The translations under genes were made by a program, and so were the position numbers. From DATKMS01 sp035541735 (GTDB lineage Bacteria; Desulfobacterota; Binatia; HRBIN30), in contig DATKMS010000266.1 in assembly GCA_035541735.1 (NCBI GenBank), positions 49,479-113,478 on the forward strand: a stretch of 64,000 nucleotides of DNA. The letters run 5' to 3'. Shown here in pieces: positions 25,365 through 34,158 of this stretch. Under the pieces are notes generated by a model. That model had not been told where the DNA came from, searched no databases, and worked only from the letters and a program-made list of their open reading frames with translations. Each line of letters starts with the position of its first letter. The stretch's first letter is position 1.

Positions 25365-26858
25365 TCATCGGTTGTCGTCCCGAACGAGCAACGCGTACGG
25401 AGCGGCACGCAAGGCAACGGAGAACCCGCGTACGGCCGGTTCCCCGTCCTTCATCACAATCGATCGCACATCTGAACCGTCGCGCTGATTGAGGGTCATT
25501 TGAACCGGCCGGTCGAGGCTGAATGCCAACATGAGCCCAATGCATTCGGGGACGTTAACCGCGCGCACCCCGCGTCGATCCCCCCGAATGGCGCCAGCCA
25601 GCCGTTCCACCGTGCGCCACTGAGCGTTGCACTCCCGGCCGTGTGGAATGTCCTTCGCGAGCCAGTAGCCGATCGACACCCCCAGATGTGCGACCAACAA
25701 GATGGCAAGCACGGTCAGCCGGCGCTGTTGCAACGGTTCGAGCAGATACCACACGCTCGCCAGCACCACCGGTACCACCGGTAGCGTGTATCGAGAGCCC
25801 CCAGCAAACGCCCAGACGATGTACGCCAGCAGGTAGAAGGGCAGGGTCAGTGCGAAGACGTCGGGTTGGATGCGGACCAGCTTCCACCAGCCCATGGCAA
25901 CCATGACGATGAGTGGGATGTAGACCGCCATATTGAAATCGAGCCAAGTTCCCCGTTTGCCATACGCGTTGAACATGCCCGGGATGAGCAGTTGCCCTGC
26001 ATCCGTGATGCGCAGCCGTACCCCTTCGATCAACCGGTCCGCCGAGGTCGTCGCGGGCGGATGCATGAGGCCGTCGACGTGCGTGCCCATCGGCACGGGT
26101 GAGGATGCCTTCATCGTCACATCGTGATGCAGGAAAGCGGCAACGGCCAGCGCGGCGGGTATGGCCACCATGAGCGTCACCACCACGGCGACCGGCCGGC
26201 GGATCTCGCTGCTCCGGACGGCAACGAACGCCGCGACTGCGAAGCCGGCGCTACAGACGAGGCCGACCTCACGGATCAGGCTCAACAGGATCAGCAACGC
26301 GCCGGCGATCAGTCCGCGTCTGAACGCGATGAGCGTCGACTCGGACTCCAACACCGCGTTGAGAGCATGGACGGTCCACACCAGCACGGTCATGAAGGCC
26401 AACTCGCTCAACGCGCGCCGGTAGTGAATCCACACACTGACGTTGACCATCACCAGGCCCGTGAGCAGCACCGCTGCCGCCGGACAGCGTTGCTGGAACC
26501 ACCGATAGACGCCGGCCATGAGCACGACGGCCATGACCCAATGGATGAACGACAGAGCAAGGAACGGTCGCTCGCCGAACAGAAACGCCGGGCTGATCAG
26601 AAGCGGGTAGCCGGGAGGAAAACCGGTCTGCGGGTTGCCGAGCGCGGCAACGTGGTGGGCGGCTGCGATGCTACGCGCCATCGACAGGTACAAGACGGTG
26701 TCGGGAGTCGGGTACCACCACGGACTGATCTGTATCGCGAACAACGCCGCCAAGGCCGCCAACCACGGTGCAGGCCGGCGGTTACAATTCGCCAACCAGG
26801 TTTCCAGCGCCGGATGCCTGCTCGCTGGATGGTGCACACGGTTGACCGGCGGGCGCAT
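25365..26858 (-). CDS. Polytopic membrane protein, GT39/GT-C-like
   Basis: 497 residues with about ten hydrophobic spans and a periplasmic loop after the first helix containing PTPDTVLYLSMARSIA, comparable to the acidic DE loop of GT-C glycosyltransferases. A soluble C-terminal region (residues 420-497) follows the last span. This suggests a polyprenyl-phosphate-sugar-dependent transferase, though specific GT39 motifs are weak. ATG 26858 is preferred; a GTG at 26933 would add a Cys-rich leader (CPLCSCD) that could be real but lacks a convincing ribosome site. Confidence 0.7.
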   Translation of the reverse strand: MRPPVNRVHHPASRHPALETWLANCNRRPAPWLAALAALFAIQISPWWYPTPDTVLYLSMARSIAAAHHVAALGNPQTGFPPGYPLLISPAFLFGERPFLALSFIHWVMAVVLMAGVYRWFQQRCPAAAVLLTGLVMVNVSVWIHYRRALSELAFMTVLVWTVHALNAVLESESTLIAFRRGLIAGALLILLSLIREVGLVCSAGFAVAAFVAVRSSEIRRPVAVVVTLMVAIPAALAVAAFLHHDVTMKASSPVPMGTHVDGLMHPPATTSADRLIEGVRLRITDAGQLLIPGMFNAYGKRGTWLDFNMAVYIPLIVMVAMGWWKLVRIQPDVFALTLPFYLLAYIVWAFAGGSRYTLPVVPVVLASVWYLLEPLQQRRLTVLAILLVAHLGVSIGYWLAKDIPHGRECNAQWRTVERLAGAIRGDRRGVRAVNVPECIGLMLAFSLDRPVQMTLNQRDGSDVRSIVMKDGEPAVRGFSVALRAAPYALLVRDDNR

Positions 26859-27075
26859 GGAGGCATCAGAAGCACGATCCGCGTCGCAGCTGCAAAGTGG
26901 GCATCCGAGGGGCAGATGCGTCGGAGTTCTCACGAGGGGCGATCCTCAGTAGCCGGTGACCACGAAGCGGGCCTCGGTGCCGCTGCACAGCACACAGGCG
27001 CGCTCGTTGTGGTGTGCGTCCTCAGCGCAGTCCTGCGAGTGGCTGATCCAGCCTGCGCTGGCGAACGCTGACCTG

Positions 27076-28266
27076 TCAGCTGCAGTCATCGGTCACCGTG
27101 CCACACACACGCTGGTATACGGCCAGCGTTTGCTCGGCCGTGCGCTGCCACGTCAGATGGGCGGCACGTTCCTGCCCGGCCGCGATCAGACGTGCACGCA
27201 GCGCCGGCTGGCGCAAGACCTGGAGGAGCTGCGCCGCGAACTCCGTCGTATCGGTCGGGTCGGCCAGCAGGGCTGCGTCGCCAAAGACTTCGGGAAGCGA
27301 GGAAGTGCGCGATGCGACCACGGGCGTGCCGCATGCCATCGCCTCCAGCACCGGAAGGCCGAAGCCTTCATACAGCGATGGATACGCAAACGCCAAGGCG
27401 CGGCGATAGAACTCCGCGAGGTCCGCGTCAGGGACGTCGCGATAGATGCGCACCCAGGGGCGCAATGTAGCCGCGTCCGCTTGCAGCCGCGGGTCTCTCC
27501 AGCGCCATCCGTCGCGCCCGACAATGACCAGGCCGACTCGCTCCCCGGAGTCATGGAGGCGACGCAGGGCGGCGATGAGTAGAGCGTGGTTCTTGCGCGG
27601 TTCGAGAACGCCGACGTTCAGGATGTAGCGTTCCGGAACGTCGTAGCGATGCTGGAAGCCGTCCGTTCGCGCACTGCGCGCGAAATCTTGGTTGGTGCCC
27701 AACGGTACGACCGTGACCTTGTGCGTGGAGACGACGCCCCGCTGGATGAGATCAGCGCGGGTGTGCGCGGAGTCGACGATGACGTGATGCGCCCGGCGGA
27801 GAGCCGGGCGCAGAAGCAACCGAAATCCCAGCACTCTCCGCCACGGATGCAACCTCGGAAAGAGGAGCGGCGTCAGATCGTGCAGGGTCACGACACGCTT
27901 GAGCTGGGCGGGCAGAAACGTGCCGCCGAATTGGTTGGGGAAGTGGACGATGTCGAGCCCAAGGTGCGTGAGGGTTCGCCAGGCCGTGATGCCCAGCCTG
28001 GTCAGCGGCGATCCGCGCAGAAATACACAGTGGGTCCGCGCATTGCGATAGATATCGAGCACGCCGCTGCCGCGGCGGATGAGGAAGTACTCATTGGCGT
28101 GGTCGATCAACTGCAGATGCTTGACCAGATTGTAGATGTACACCCCCACGCCACCGTTGCGAATGTGCGCCGTGCCCGTCGACGTGCCTTCCAGGAGGCC
28201 ATCGGTGACGATGCCGATACGCAGCGGTTTGCCGAAAGCGTTCGTGGTTTCCAAAGGATTCTTCAC
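27076..28266 (-). CDS. GT4-family glycosyltransferase
   Basis: 396-residue GT-B enzyme with an N-terminal RIGIVTDGLLEG strand, a GGVGVYIYNLVKHL loop that binds the nucleotide end, ILNVGVLEPRKNHALLI at the domain junction, and the donor motif SLYEGFGLPVLEAMACGTPV (EX7E). Closest in pattern to mannosyltransferases such as WbdA/WbaZ-like. GTG at 28266 with an AAGAGA ribosome site is chosen over TTG three bases upstream. Divergent from the next GT4 gene across a 150-nt AT-richer gap. Confidence 0.85.
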   Translation of the reverse strand: MKNPLETTNAFGKPLRIGIVTDGLLEGTSTGTAHIRNGGVGVYIYNLVKHLQLIDHANEYFLIRRGSGVLDIYRNARTHCVFLRGSPLTRLGITAWRTLTHLGLDIVHFPNQFGGTFLPAQLKRVVTLHDLTPLLFPRLHPWRRVLGFRLLLRPALRRAHHVIVDSAHTRADLIQRGVVSTHKVTVVPLGTNQDFARSARTDGFQHRYDVPERYILNVGVLEPRKNHALLIAALRRLHDSGERVGLVIVGRDGWRWRDPRLQADAATLRPWVRIYRDVPDADLAEFYRRALAFAYPSLYEGFGLPVLEAMACGTPVVASRTSSLPEVFGDAALLADPTDTTEFAAQLLQVLRQPALRARLIAAGQERAAHLTWQRTAEQTLAVYQRVCGTVTDDCS

Positions 28267-28419
28267 CAATCAATCTCTTCTTCGTTGCCGCAGAGCCTGT
28301 GTGTTTCGGCAGCGTAGTACCCAGATTGAGTGCGCGCGTCCACCTGGGCAACCGGAGCTTCCCTGTTTACATACCGCAGTATATAGGGACCCTTACGAAC
28401 CGTTGCCGCGGGTGGCACA

Positions 28420-29688
28420 TTGAGGATCCTGCAATTCAGCACGTGGAAGGAGGCTTGCGGTATCGCTGGCTACACCGAGGACTTGGCCGCCGCATTGCAT
28501 CAGTTCGGGGTGCGGGTGGAGGTCCACCCGATCAACCGCCGCGCGCGCAAATACCTGACGAGCCAGGAAGTACTGGCAGATCACCGGGAGTTTGTCAGAC
28601 AGGCGCGCGCCTTCGACGTCGCGCACCTGCAGCACGAGTTCGGCTTTTTCGGACAAGGTGAGCTGTCCAAGTCCATAACGGATTTCAGCACAATCCTCCG
28701 CTTGTTGGAGAACGCGTCGGTGCCAACGGTTGTGACCTTTCACACGCAGCCCCCCTTCCATACGTCTGTGTTGCGGGTGCTGCTGGCCGGACGTGGCTTT
28801 CCCGAGCCGCTGCGCTCGCTCCTGCTGGGGCGGCAATGGAGGACCAAGATCGGCAGGCTTTTCAGGGGTGACCGCAGGGCATTCCGCGCGGTCGTCTGTT
28901 CCAAGAAAGCCCGAGTCAGTCTTGTGAAATTCGGATTTGATCCGCGCAGTATCGAGGTCATCCCGATCGGAATGTACGACCGGAGCCAGAGAGCGGTGGG
29001 CGTCGATAGTCAGGGTGCCAAGCGCACTCTGGGCTATCCGCAAGATACCGTGTTGCTGTCGGCGTTCGGTTTTGTGACGGCTTCGAAAGGCCTTCTGACG
29101 GCGGTGAATGCGTTGCGCCACCTCCCCGCCAACTATCACCTCGCAATCGTCGGCGGACCTCATCCGGAGCTGACCGACGATTTGACGTTGGAACACATCC
29201 TCAAACAGACGGCACGTGACCGGCGTTTGCACGAGCGCATTCGGGTCACCGGTTTTGCCGATGTGACGGTCGTCGACCTGTATCACGCCGCCACCGACAT
29301 CTGTCTGGCTCCGTACCTCGATCCCAGCCAAGCGGCGTCAGCAGGGATCGGCTGGGCAATCTCGTCGGGCAAACCGATCATCGCCAGCAAGATTCCCGCA
29401 TTCGTGGAGATCAACGAGAGAGCGGAGAGCTTCCTGACCTTTACGCCTGGCGCCGCGCACGAGCTGGCCTGGCACATCGAACGGTTGTACGGCGACCGCG
29501 GGCTGCAGGATCGCCTGACACGAAACGCTCTCCGCTACGCCGAGGACTGGAGCTGGGGCACGGTCGCCAAAGCCCATATCGACCTCTATGGCAAGCTCCT
29601 CGGCGCGTGCGGCCGCTCGGAACGAACGGCTGAATCGCACGCCGTGACCGAGGATGCTGTTGAGCTCGAGCCCGCGGTGCAGAAGTAG
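28420..29688 (+). CDS. GT4-family glycosyltransferase
   Basis: 422-residue GT-B enzyme beginning RILQFSTWKEACGIAGYTED, a form seen in trehalose/mannosyl-type transferases, with AFGFVTASKGLLTAVNAL at the domain junction and APYLDPSQAASAGIGWAIS in place of the usual EX7E donor loop. The start is TTG (28420) without a strong ribosome site; no better start lies near. The missing canonical EX7E means the donor may be unusual. It converges on wzt with 14 nt between the stops. Confidence 0.75.
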   Translation: MRILQFSTWKEACGIAGYTEDLAAALHQFGVRVEVHPINRRARKYLTSQEVLADHREFVRQARAFDVAHLQHEFGFFGQGELSKSITDFSTILRLLENASVPTVVTFHTQPPFHTSVLRVLLAGRGFPEPLRSLLLGRQWRTKIGRLFRGDRRAFRAVVCSKKARVSLVKFGFDPRSIEVIPIGMYDRSQRAVGVDSQGAKRTLGYPQDTVLLSAFGFVTASKGLLTAVNALRHLPANYHLAIVGGPHPELTDDLTLEHILKQTARDRRLHERIRVTGFADVTVVDLYHAATDICLAPYLDPSQAASAGIGWAISSGKPIIASKIPAFVEINERAESFLTFTPGAAHELAWHIERLYGDRGLQDRLTRNALRYAEDWSWGTVAKAHIDLYGKLLGACGRSERTAESHAVTEDAVELEPAVQK

Positions 29689-29702
29689 GGCGAGCGTGCT
29701 TG

Positions 29703-30479
29703 TTAGGCCGCGGCGCCGCGGTTGCCGTGTGCGAACTCGCTATAGGCGGAGATCACCTCACGGGCCGGCCCGAGCGCGCGCAGTTGGCCGCGATCCAGCC
29801 ACACGACCTGATGGCAGAAGCCGGCGAGTGCTGTTAAATCGTGACTCACCATCAGCACGAGTCGGGCCTTGTTGATCAGGTCTCGCATGCGGGCACGGGC
29901 TTTTTCCTGGAACGTGATGTCGCCGGCGCTGAGTACCTCGTCGACCAGGAGAATCTCCGGCTCGGCCGCCGTGGCGATCGAAAACGCGAGTCTCACCAAC
30001 ATCCCGGTCGAGTAGTAGCGCACCGGCATATCGAGATGCTCACCGAGTTCACTGAACTCGGCGATCGGCCGGCGCTTCGCGGCGATGGTCTTGGGCGTCT
30101 CGCCTTGCAGGTAGCCGCGGTAGTCGATGTTCTCCCAGCCGGTTGCGTCGAGGTCGAAGCCGAGAGAAATATCGAACAATGAACTGATGCGCCCGTTGGT
30201 GAGGCACTTGCCACTGGTCGGGCGGTAGACACCGGCGATCAGTTTCAGCAGCGAGCTCTTGCCGGCGCCGTTGTTACCGACGATGCCGATTCGCTGGCCC
30301 TCGTTCAGACCCAGACTGAGATGCTGGAGCGCACGCACCTCGATCAGCGGGTTCACTGAACGGTGGAACAACTGGCGCACCAGGAGTTCCTTCAGAGTGA
30401 GCCTGCCGTGCTGGCGCACTCTGAAGACCAGGCTCGCATCGTCGAGGACAATTCGCGCCATCGGCTGCCGCACGATCAC
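29703..30479 (-). CDS. wzt: ABC transporter ATPase of polysaccharide/O-antigen exporter (Wzt/TagH type)
   Basis: 258-residue nucleotide-binding subunit. Walker A IVGNNGAGKSSLLKLIAGVY, family block GWENIDYRGYLQGE, signature YSTGMLVRLAFSIA and Walker B EILLVDEVLSAGD are all present; the YSTGM signature is characteristic of polysaccharide ABC exporters. It lacks the extra C-terminal carbohydrate-binding domain of some Wzt proteins. The GTG start overlaps the permease stop by 4 nt (GTGA); an internal ATG at 30461 is possible. Powers export of a lipid-linked glycan across the inner membrane. Confidence 0.9.
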   Translation of the reverse strand: MIVRQPMARIVLDDASLVFRVRQHGRLTLKELLVRQLFHRSVNPLIEVRALQHLSLGLNEGQRIGIVGNNGAGKSSLLKLIAGVYRPTSGKCLTNGRISSLFDISLGFDLDATGWENIDYRGYLQGETPKTIAAKRRPIAEFSELGEHLDMPVRYYSTGMLVRLAFSIATAAEPEILLVDEVLSAGDITFQEKARARMRDLINKARLVLMVSHDLTALAGFCHQVVWLDRGQLRALGPAREVISAYSEFAHGNRGAAA

Positions 30480-31258
30480 AAGTGAAAGATCACACGCTTT
30501 TGGAAAACGACGAGCGACGAAATCGCCAGCCCCATGACGACCGCGACGACCACTGCGGAGGAGACGAACGCGCTGGTCGGTGGAACGCGACCGTCCAGAA
30601 CGGGCTCACGCAAAAGCTGCAGCAGGTGGACCAGAGGGTTGTACTTCAGAATCCAGTCGAGTTGCACGCGCTCCAGGATGGCCCTGTCGTACATCACTGG
30701 TGTGACGAAGAAGAGAATCTGGAACCCGTCTTCGCAGAGGTGCTGGGTATCGGGAAAGAAGACGTTCGCCAATCCGGCGAGCGTCGCGGTCGACCACACC
30801 AGGAGAAAGTACAGTGTTACGGTGGGTGCGAGGCTGATGAGTGCCCATGGGTTGGTCACGCCGCTGAAGTGCCACGACAGCAGGAGCGCGACCGGCAGCG
30901 AGATCAGAAAGTGAACGGTGCCCGCGAGCGCGTTGCGCAATGGGTAGATCGCCATCGGCGCAGGATACTGGCGGATGTAGGCCTCGGCCTGAAACAGACA
31001 CTGGCACCCAGTGCTCGTCACGCTGACCAAGTAGTTCCAGAAAATCAATCCGGAAAAAAGAAACGGCACATAGCTCTTCACCGGAACCGCCAGGAGCAGC
31101 GGGAGCACAGTGCACAGTACCAGCGTCATCACCACCGGATGGAGCAGCGACCATCCGATCCCCAATACCGAACGCCTGTACCTGGTGCGCAGATCGTTTC
31201 TGGCCAGCGAGAGCCAGAAATAACGGCAACGCCACATCGCTACGAGATATTCGCGCAT
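30476..31258 (-). CDS. wzm: ABC-2 type permease of polysaccharide exporter (Wzm type)
   Basis: 260-residue membrane subunit with six hydrophobic spans. The cytoplasmic N-terminus has ARNDLRTRYRRSVLGIGWSL and LHPVVMTLV, the coupling segment of the Wzm/TagG group, and the last loop LDWILKYNPLVHLLQLLREP is the typical amphipathic region. ATG at 31258 is chosen; a GTG 33 nt upstream adds eleven residues. It is translated just before wzt. Together they export an O-antigen or capsule-like chain made by the surrounding glycosyltransferases. Confidence 0.9.
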   Translation of the reverse strand: MREYLVAMWRCRYFWLSLARNDLRTRYRRSVLGIGWSLLHPVVMTLVLCTVLPLLLAVPVKSYVPFLFSGLIFWNYLVSVTSTGCQCLFQAEAYIRQYPAPMAIYPLRNALAGTVHFLISLPVALLLSWHFSGVTNPWALISLAPTVTLYFLLVWSTATLAGLANVFFPDTQHLCEDGFQILFFVTPVMYDRAILERVQLDWILKYNPLVHLLQLLREPVLDGRVPPTSAFVSSAVVVAVVMGLAISSLVVFQKRVIFHL

Positions 31259-31327
31259 CGTGAGCTTGCAGCCGGGCGCGAATCCTAGCACAAGCGTGCC
31301 ACTTCGCGCGAAACCGACGGCGCATTC

Positions 31328-31375
31328 GCGCCGGCGGAACGCCAGAAGATCCTCGATTTCTACAAGCGCCGCTAC
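31328..31375 (+). pseudogene. 3' relic of a second octaheme cytochrome gene
   Basis: This 48-nt piece reads APAERQKILDFYKRRY, nearly identical in DNA and protein to the C-terminus of the octaheme cytochrome gene whose end is at 32938 (APEERQKILDFYKQRY). The conserved core GCCAGAAGATCCT matches exactly, and only a few bases differ over 48. No upstream part of such a gene is left in the window; the wzm gene begins 70 nt to the left. It is best explained as the stump of a tandem or inserted second copy removed when the glycan genes arrived. Confidence 0.7.
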
Positions 31376-31558
31376 GCACTTTGCGGCCCCCCGCGTTTCC
31401 TTCCCCCTCGTCGCGCACTACCTCTCGTTTGCGGTGCTCAAGCACTTCAGGAGGCAAATGCACTTTGTTGGCGCGCGCGCTCCGTGCTAAACCCACCCTT
31501 CGTAGCTCGCCCGACAGCGAGTCCGGTGCATGCACCTGCAAGCTCGAGGAGGTGGAGA

Positions 31559-32938
31559 ATGGCACGCAGCGTTCGTCTCACCATGGTTCTGTTGTTCCTT
31601 ACCGCAGTGCCCGCCGTTGCCAAGCCGCCCCGGAAACAACAGGTCTCCAAGGGATCCAAGGCAGAGATGAGTGCGGAGAGTCGGGCGTGCTACAAATGTC
31701 ATTCGGAAAAGACGCCGGTCATTGCGCAGCAATGGGCCGAGTCCAAACATGCGACGCTGGGCGTCGGCTGCTTCGAATGTCACCACGCCGATGCGGCGGA
31801 TGCCGATGCGTTTACGCACTACGGCCAGACTATTGCGATCATCGTCACCCCGAAGGACTGCGGCGTCTGTCACGTCAGCGAGACCGCAGAGTTCACCCAG
31901 AGCCACCACGCCCAGGCGGCGCAGTTCATCGGTTCGCTCGACAACGTCCTCGGCGAAATGGCGGAGGGGTCGTTGGCTGCCGCCAACGGCTGTTGGCAAT
32001 GCCACGGTTCGACCGTCCGCCTGCTCGCCGGCGCCGACGGTGCGCCGCTGAAGGACGAAAACGGCAAGCCGAAGATCGATCCATTGACCTGGCCGAACAC
32101 CGGCATCGGCCGGGTCAATCTCGACGGTAGTCGCGGCTCATGCTCCGCGTGCCACTCGCGGCACATCTTCAGCCGCGCGGTTGGCCGCTATCCTGATACC
32201 TGTGGCAAATGCCACATGGGCCCCGATCATCCGCAGATTGAAATCTACAACGAGTCGAAGCACGGCATCGCCTTTCACGCCCGCGAAGCCGACATGCACC
32301 TCGACAAGGAGTCGTGGATCGTCGGCAAGGACTACAGCGCGGCACCGACGTGCGCGACCTGCCACATGAGCGCGACCGCAACCCAGCCGGTCACGCATGA
32401 CGTCGGCGCACGGATCAGCTGGACCTTGCGTCCGGTCATTTCCAAGAAGCTCGAGAATTGGGAGAGCCGCCGCGGCAAGATGCAGGAGGTGTGCACCAAC
32501 TGCCACGGCCCGGACTTCATCAAGGCGTTCTACGTGCAGTACGACAAGACGGTGGAACTGTACAACGACAAGTTCGCCAAGCCGGCGCAGCAGATCATGG
32601 ACGTGCTGCGCGCCAAAAAGAAGATCACCCCGGACCCGTTCGACGACCAGATCGAATGGACCTTCTACTTTCTCTGGCATCACGAAGGCCGGCGCGCGCG
32701 TATGGGGGTGTCGATGCAGGGCCCCGACTACACGCAATGGCACGGCTTCTTCGAAGTGGCGCACCGCTTCTACTTCGAGCTGATCCCGCAAGCGCAGGGG
32801 CTGGCGGGTGGGGATCCAGACATCACCAAGGTCATCGACGACATCCTGGCGCAGCCCGACCACGCCTGGCGCAAGGGCCTGGCGCCGGAGGAGCGCCAGA
32901 AGATCCTGGATTTCTACAAGCAGCGCTACGGGCAGTGA
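31559..32938 (+). CDS. Octaheme c-type cytochrome, hydroxylamine-oxidoreductase-like
   Basis: 459-residue secreted protein with a signal peptide ending AVPAVA (1-21) and eight CxxCH heme sites starting at residues 44, 71, 101, 145, 195, 215, 265 and 312. The C-terminal region with WHHEGRRARMGVSMQGPDYT and WHGFFEVAHRFYF matches the HAO family; Tyr391 in GPDYTQWHG lies where I expect the tyrosine that cross-links heme P460, to be confirmed by alignment. If so it oxidises hydroxylamine or hydrazine-like N compounds; without the cross-link it could be a nitrite reductase-type homologue. Ribosome site GAGGAGGTGG precedes the ATG. No cytochrome partner gene is adjacent. Confidence 0.85.
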   Translation: MARSVRLTMVLLFLTAVPAVAKPPRKQQVSKGSKAEMSAESRACYKCHSEKTPVIAQQWAESKHATLGVGCFECHHADAADADAFTHYGQTIAIIVTPKDCGVCHVSETAEFTQSHHAQAAQFIGSLDNVLGEMAEGSLAAANGCWQCHGSTVRLLAGADGAPLKDENGKPKIDPLTWPNTGIGRVNLDGSRGSCSACHSRHIFSRAVGRYPDTCGKCHMGPDHPQIEIYNESKHGIAFHAREADMHLDKESWIVGKDYSAAPTCATCHMSATATQPVTHDVGARISWTLRPVISKKLENWESRRGKMQEVCTNCHGPDFIKAFYVQYDKTVELYNDKFAKPAQQIMDVLRAKKKITPDPFDDQIEWTFYFLWHHEGRRARMGVSMQGPDYTQWHGFFEVAHRFYFELIPQAQGLAGGDPDITKVIDDILAQPDHAWRKGLAPEERQKILDFYKQRYGQ

Positions 32939-32987
32939 GCGAGCCGCCTGCAGCGCCGAGTCGTTGGAGCAGCACGCCAGGCTAAGG

Positions 32988-33545
32988 TTAGTATCCGGGG
33001 GGCGGGGGCGGCGGGTTCCCGCGTGGCGGCGGCGGCACGCGCGGCGCGGAATCGGGCGGCGGTGGTGGAGCAGGGTATTGCGCGCCGGGCGAGTGCGCCA
33101 GTTGCGACCCGCCTGGCATCGGGATCTGGTTGCCCTTCGCGTACATGCACTGCATGTACGCAATGTCGTAGCGCTGTTGCACCGTCCATTGTGCTATCCC
33201 GGCCTGGCTGGCGCCCGCAGCCGTACCACCGGCCAACCCCACACCGGAGCCTACGGCGGCCCCGGCGGCGGCATTCCCAGAGGCGGCGCCAATCGCCGCA
33301 CCGCTGGCCGCTCCGACAACCGTCCCGATGGCCGCACCGCTGACCGCATTCTGGGTTCCTGCCTTCGTCGTCGTCGTCCCTGTCTGCTGCAAGGCCCACT
33401 GGCGACACATCGCGTCGTCGGCTTGGAATTGTTCAAAGTCCTTGCCGTTGCCGGGCAGCACCATGACGTTGGGGCCTGTAGGGACCGTCACACATCCTGC
33501 CAGCAGCAGTTCAGTGACGAGAGGAAGGAGAAACAATTTCCGCAC
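32988..33545 (-). CDS. Glycine-zipper lipoprotein
   Basis: 185-residue outer-membrane lipoprotein candidate. The N-terminus is a lipoprotein signal with lipobox LLLAGC (Cys18), followed by a conserved DAMCRQWA segment and a Gly/Ala-rich zipper (GAAIGTVVGAASGAAIGAASG, residues about 70-110, quoted in part), then a proline-rich tail. GTG start. Family members are generally associated with cell envelope stress; function is unknown. A Gly/Trp-rich secreted protein gene follows 20 nt upstream on the same strand. Confidence 0.75.
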   Translation of the reverse strand: MRKLFLLPLVTELLLAGCVTVPTGPNVMVLPGNGKDFEQFQADDAMCRQWALQQTGTTTTKAGTQNAVSGAAIGTVVGAASGAAIGAASGNAAAGAAVGSGVGLAGGTAAGASQAGIAQWTVQQRYDIAYMQCMYAKGNQIPMPGGSQLAHSPGAQYPAPPPPPDSAPRVPPPPRGNPPPPPPGY

Positions 33546-33565
33546 GGTTGTTGCCCAGGATCAAT

Positions 33566-34003
33566 CTATTCAGGTCTCGGCGGGACCTTGATCCAGCCCT
33601 CGGCGCACCTCGAAACTTTCGGATAGTACGCCTTGGCGCTCGCACAGTAGTACCAATAGGTCTCAGAAGCCCCTGCGGACGGGGCCGGCGACTGCTGGAC
33701 GTATACCGACGGCTGCTGGAGAGAAACCGAGGGATATGGGTAGGCGTACGGCGCTGGATAGTACCAGTAAGGATACGCGTATGGGTACGGATAGCCCCAC
33801 CACCACGGTCCTCCGACCACCACGGTGCCGTGCCAACCACCACCGTAGTACCCCCATCCGCCGCCGTGCCAAGCGCTTCCACTCCAAGTTCCCCCGTGCC
33901 AACCACCATGCCACCCGCCGTTCCCGGTCCATGCGAGACCCGGTCCTGCGGAAAGGACGGACAGTGCGATGGCGAAGAGCAAACCTGCCGCTGACGTTCT
34001 CAT
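33566..34003 (-). CDS. Gly/His/Trp/Tyr-rich periplasmic protein
   Basis: 145-residue exported protein with signal peptide (LLFAIALSVLSAGPGLA) and a low-complexity middle of GGWHGG and PYPYAYPYWYY repeats, ending in a conserved YWYYCASAKAYYPKVSRC and EGWIKVPP motif. This C-terminal form is common in small proteobacterial envelope proteins of unknown role. ATG at 34003 has a GAGGGTG ribosome site; the upstream in-frame extension is not protein-like. Probably co-transcribed with the glycine-zipper lipoprotein. Confidence 0.75.
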   Translation of the reverse strand: MRTSAAGLLFAIALSVLSAGPGLAWTGNGGWHGGWHGGTWSGSAWHGGGWGYYGGGWHGTVVVGGPWWWGYPYPYAYPYWYYPAPYAYPYPSVSLQQPSVYVQQSPAPSAGASETYWYYCASAKAYYPKVSRCAEGWIKVPPRPE

Positions 34004-34158
34004 GGCACCCTCACGGTTTCGACGTATTAATACTAGACCGAATTCACTCCGGCGGCACGTCAAAAAGAGAATGAGTGTGCGAATAGCCGAAGTTGAGCCC
34101 TGCCCCTTCCCCTGCGCTGTGTACATGCGCTAAATGCCGTTGCATTCTCAGGCGGGCC

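Noticed and set aside
26859..26933. Cys-rich N-terminal extension (CPLCSCD) of the GT-C-like protein
   Set aside because: Requires a GTG start without a good ribosome site and is not followed by known zinc-binding sequence. Kept only as an alternative.
28270..28419. Promoter pair between divergent GT4 genes
   Set aside because: AT-richer sequence such as TTTACA and TATATA is present but spacing does not fit a -35/-10 pair, so no site is called.
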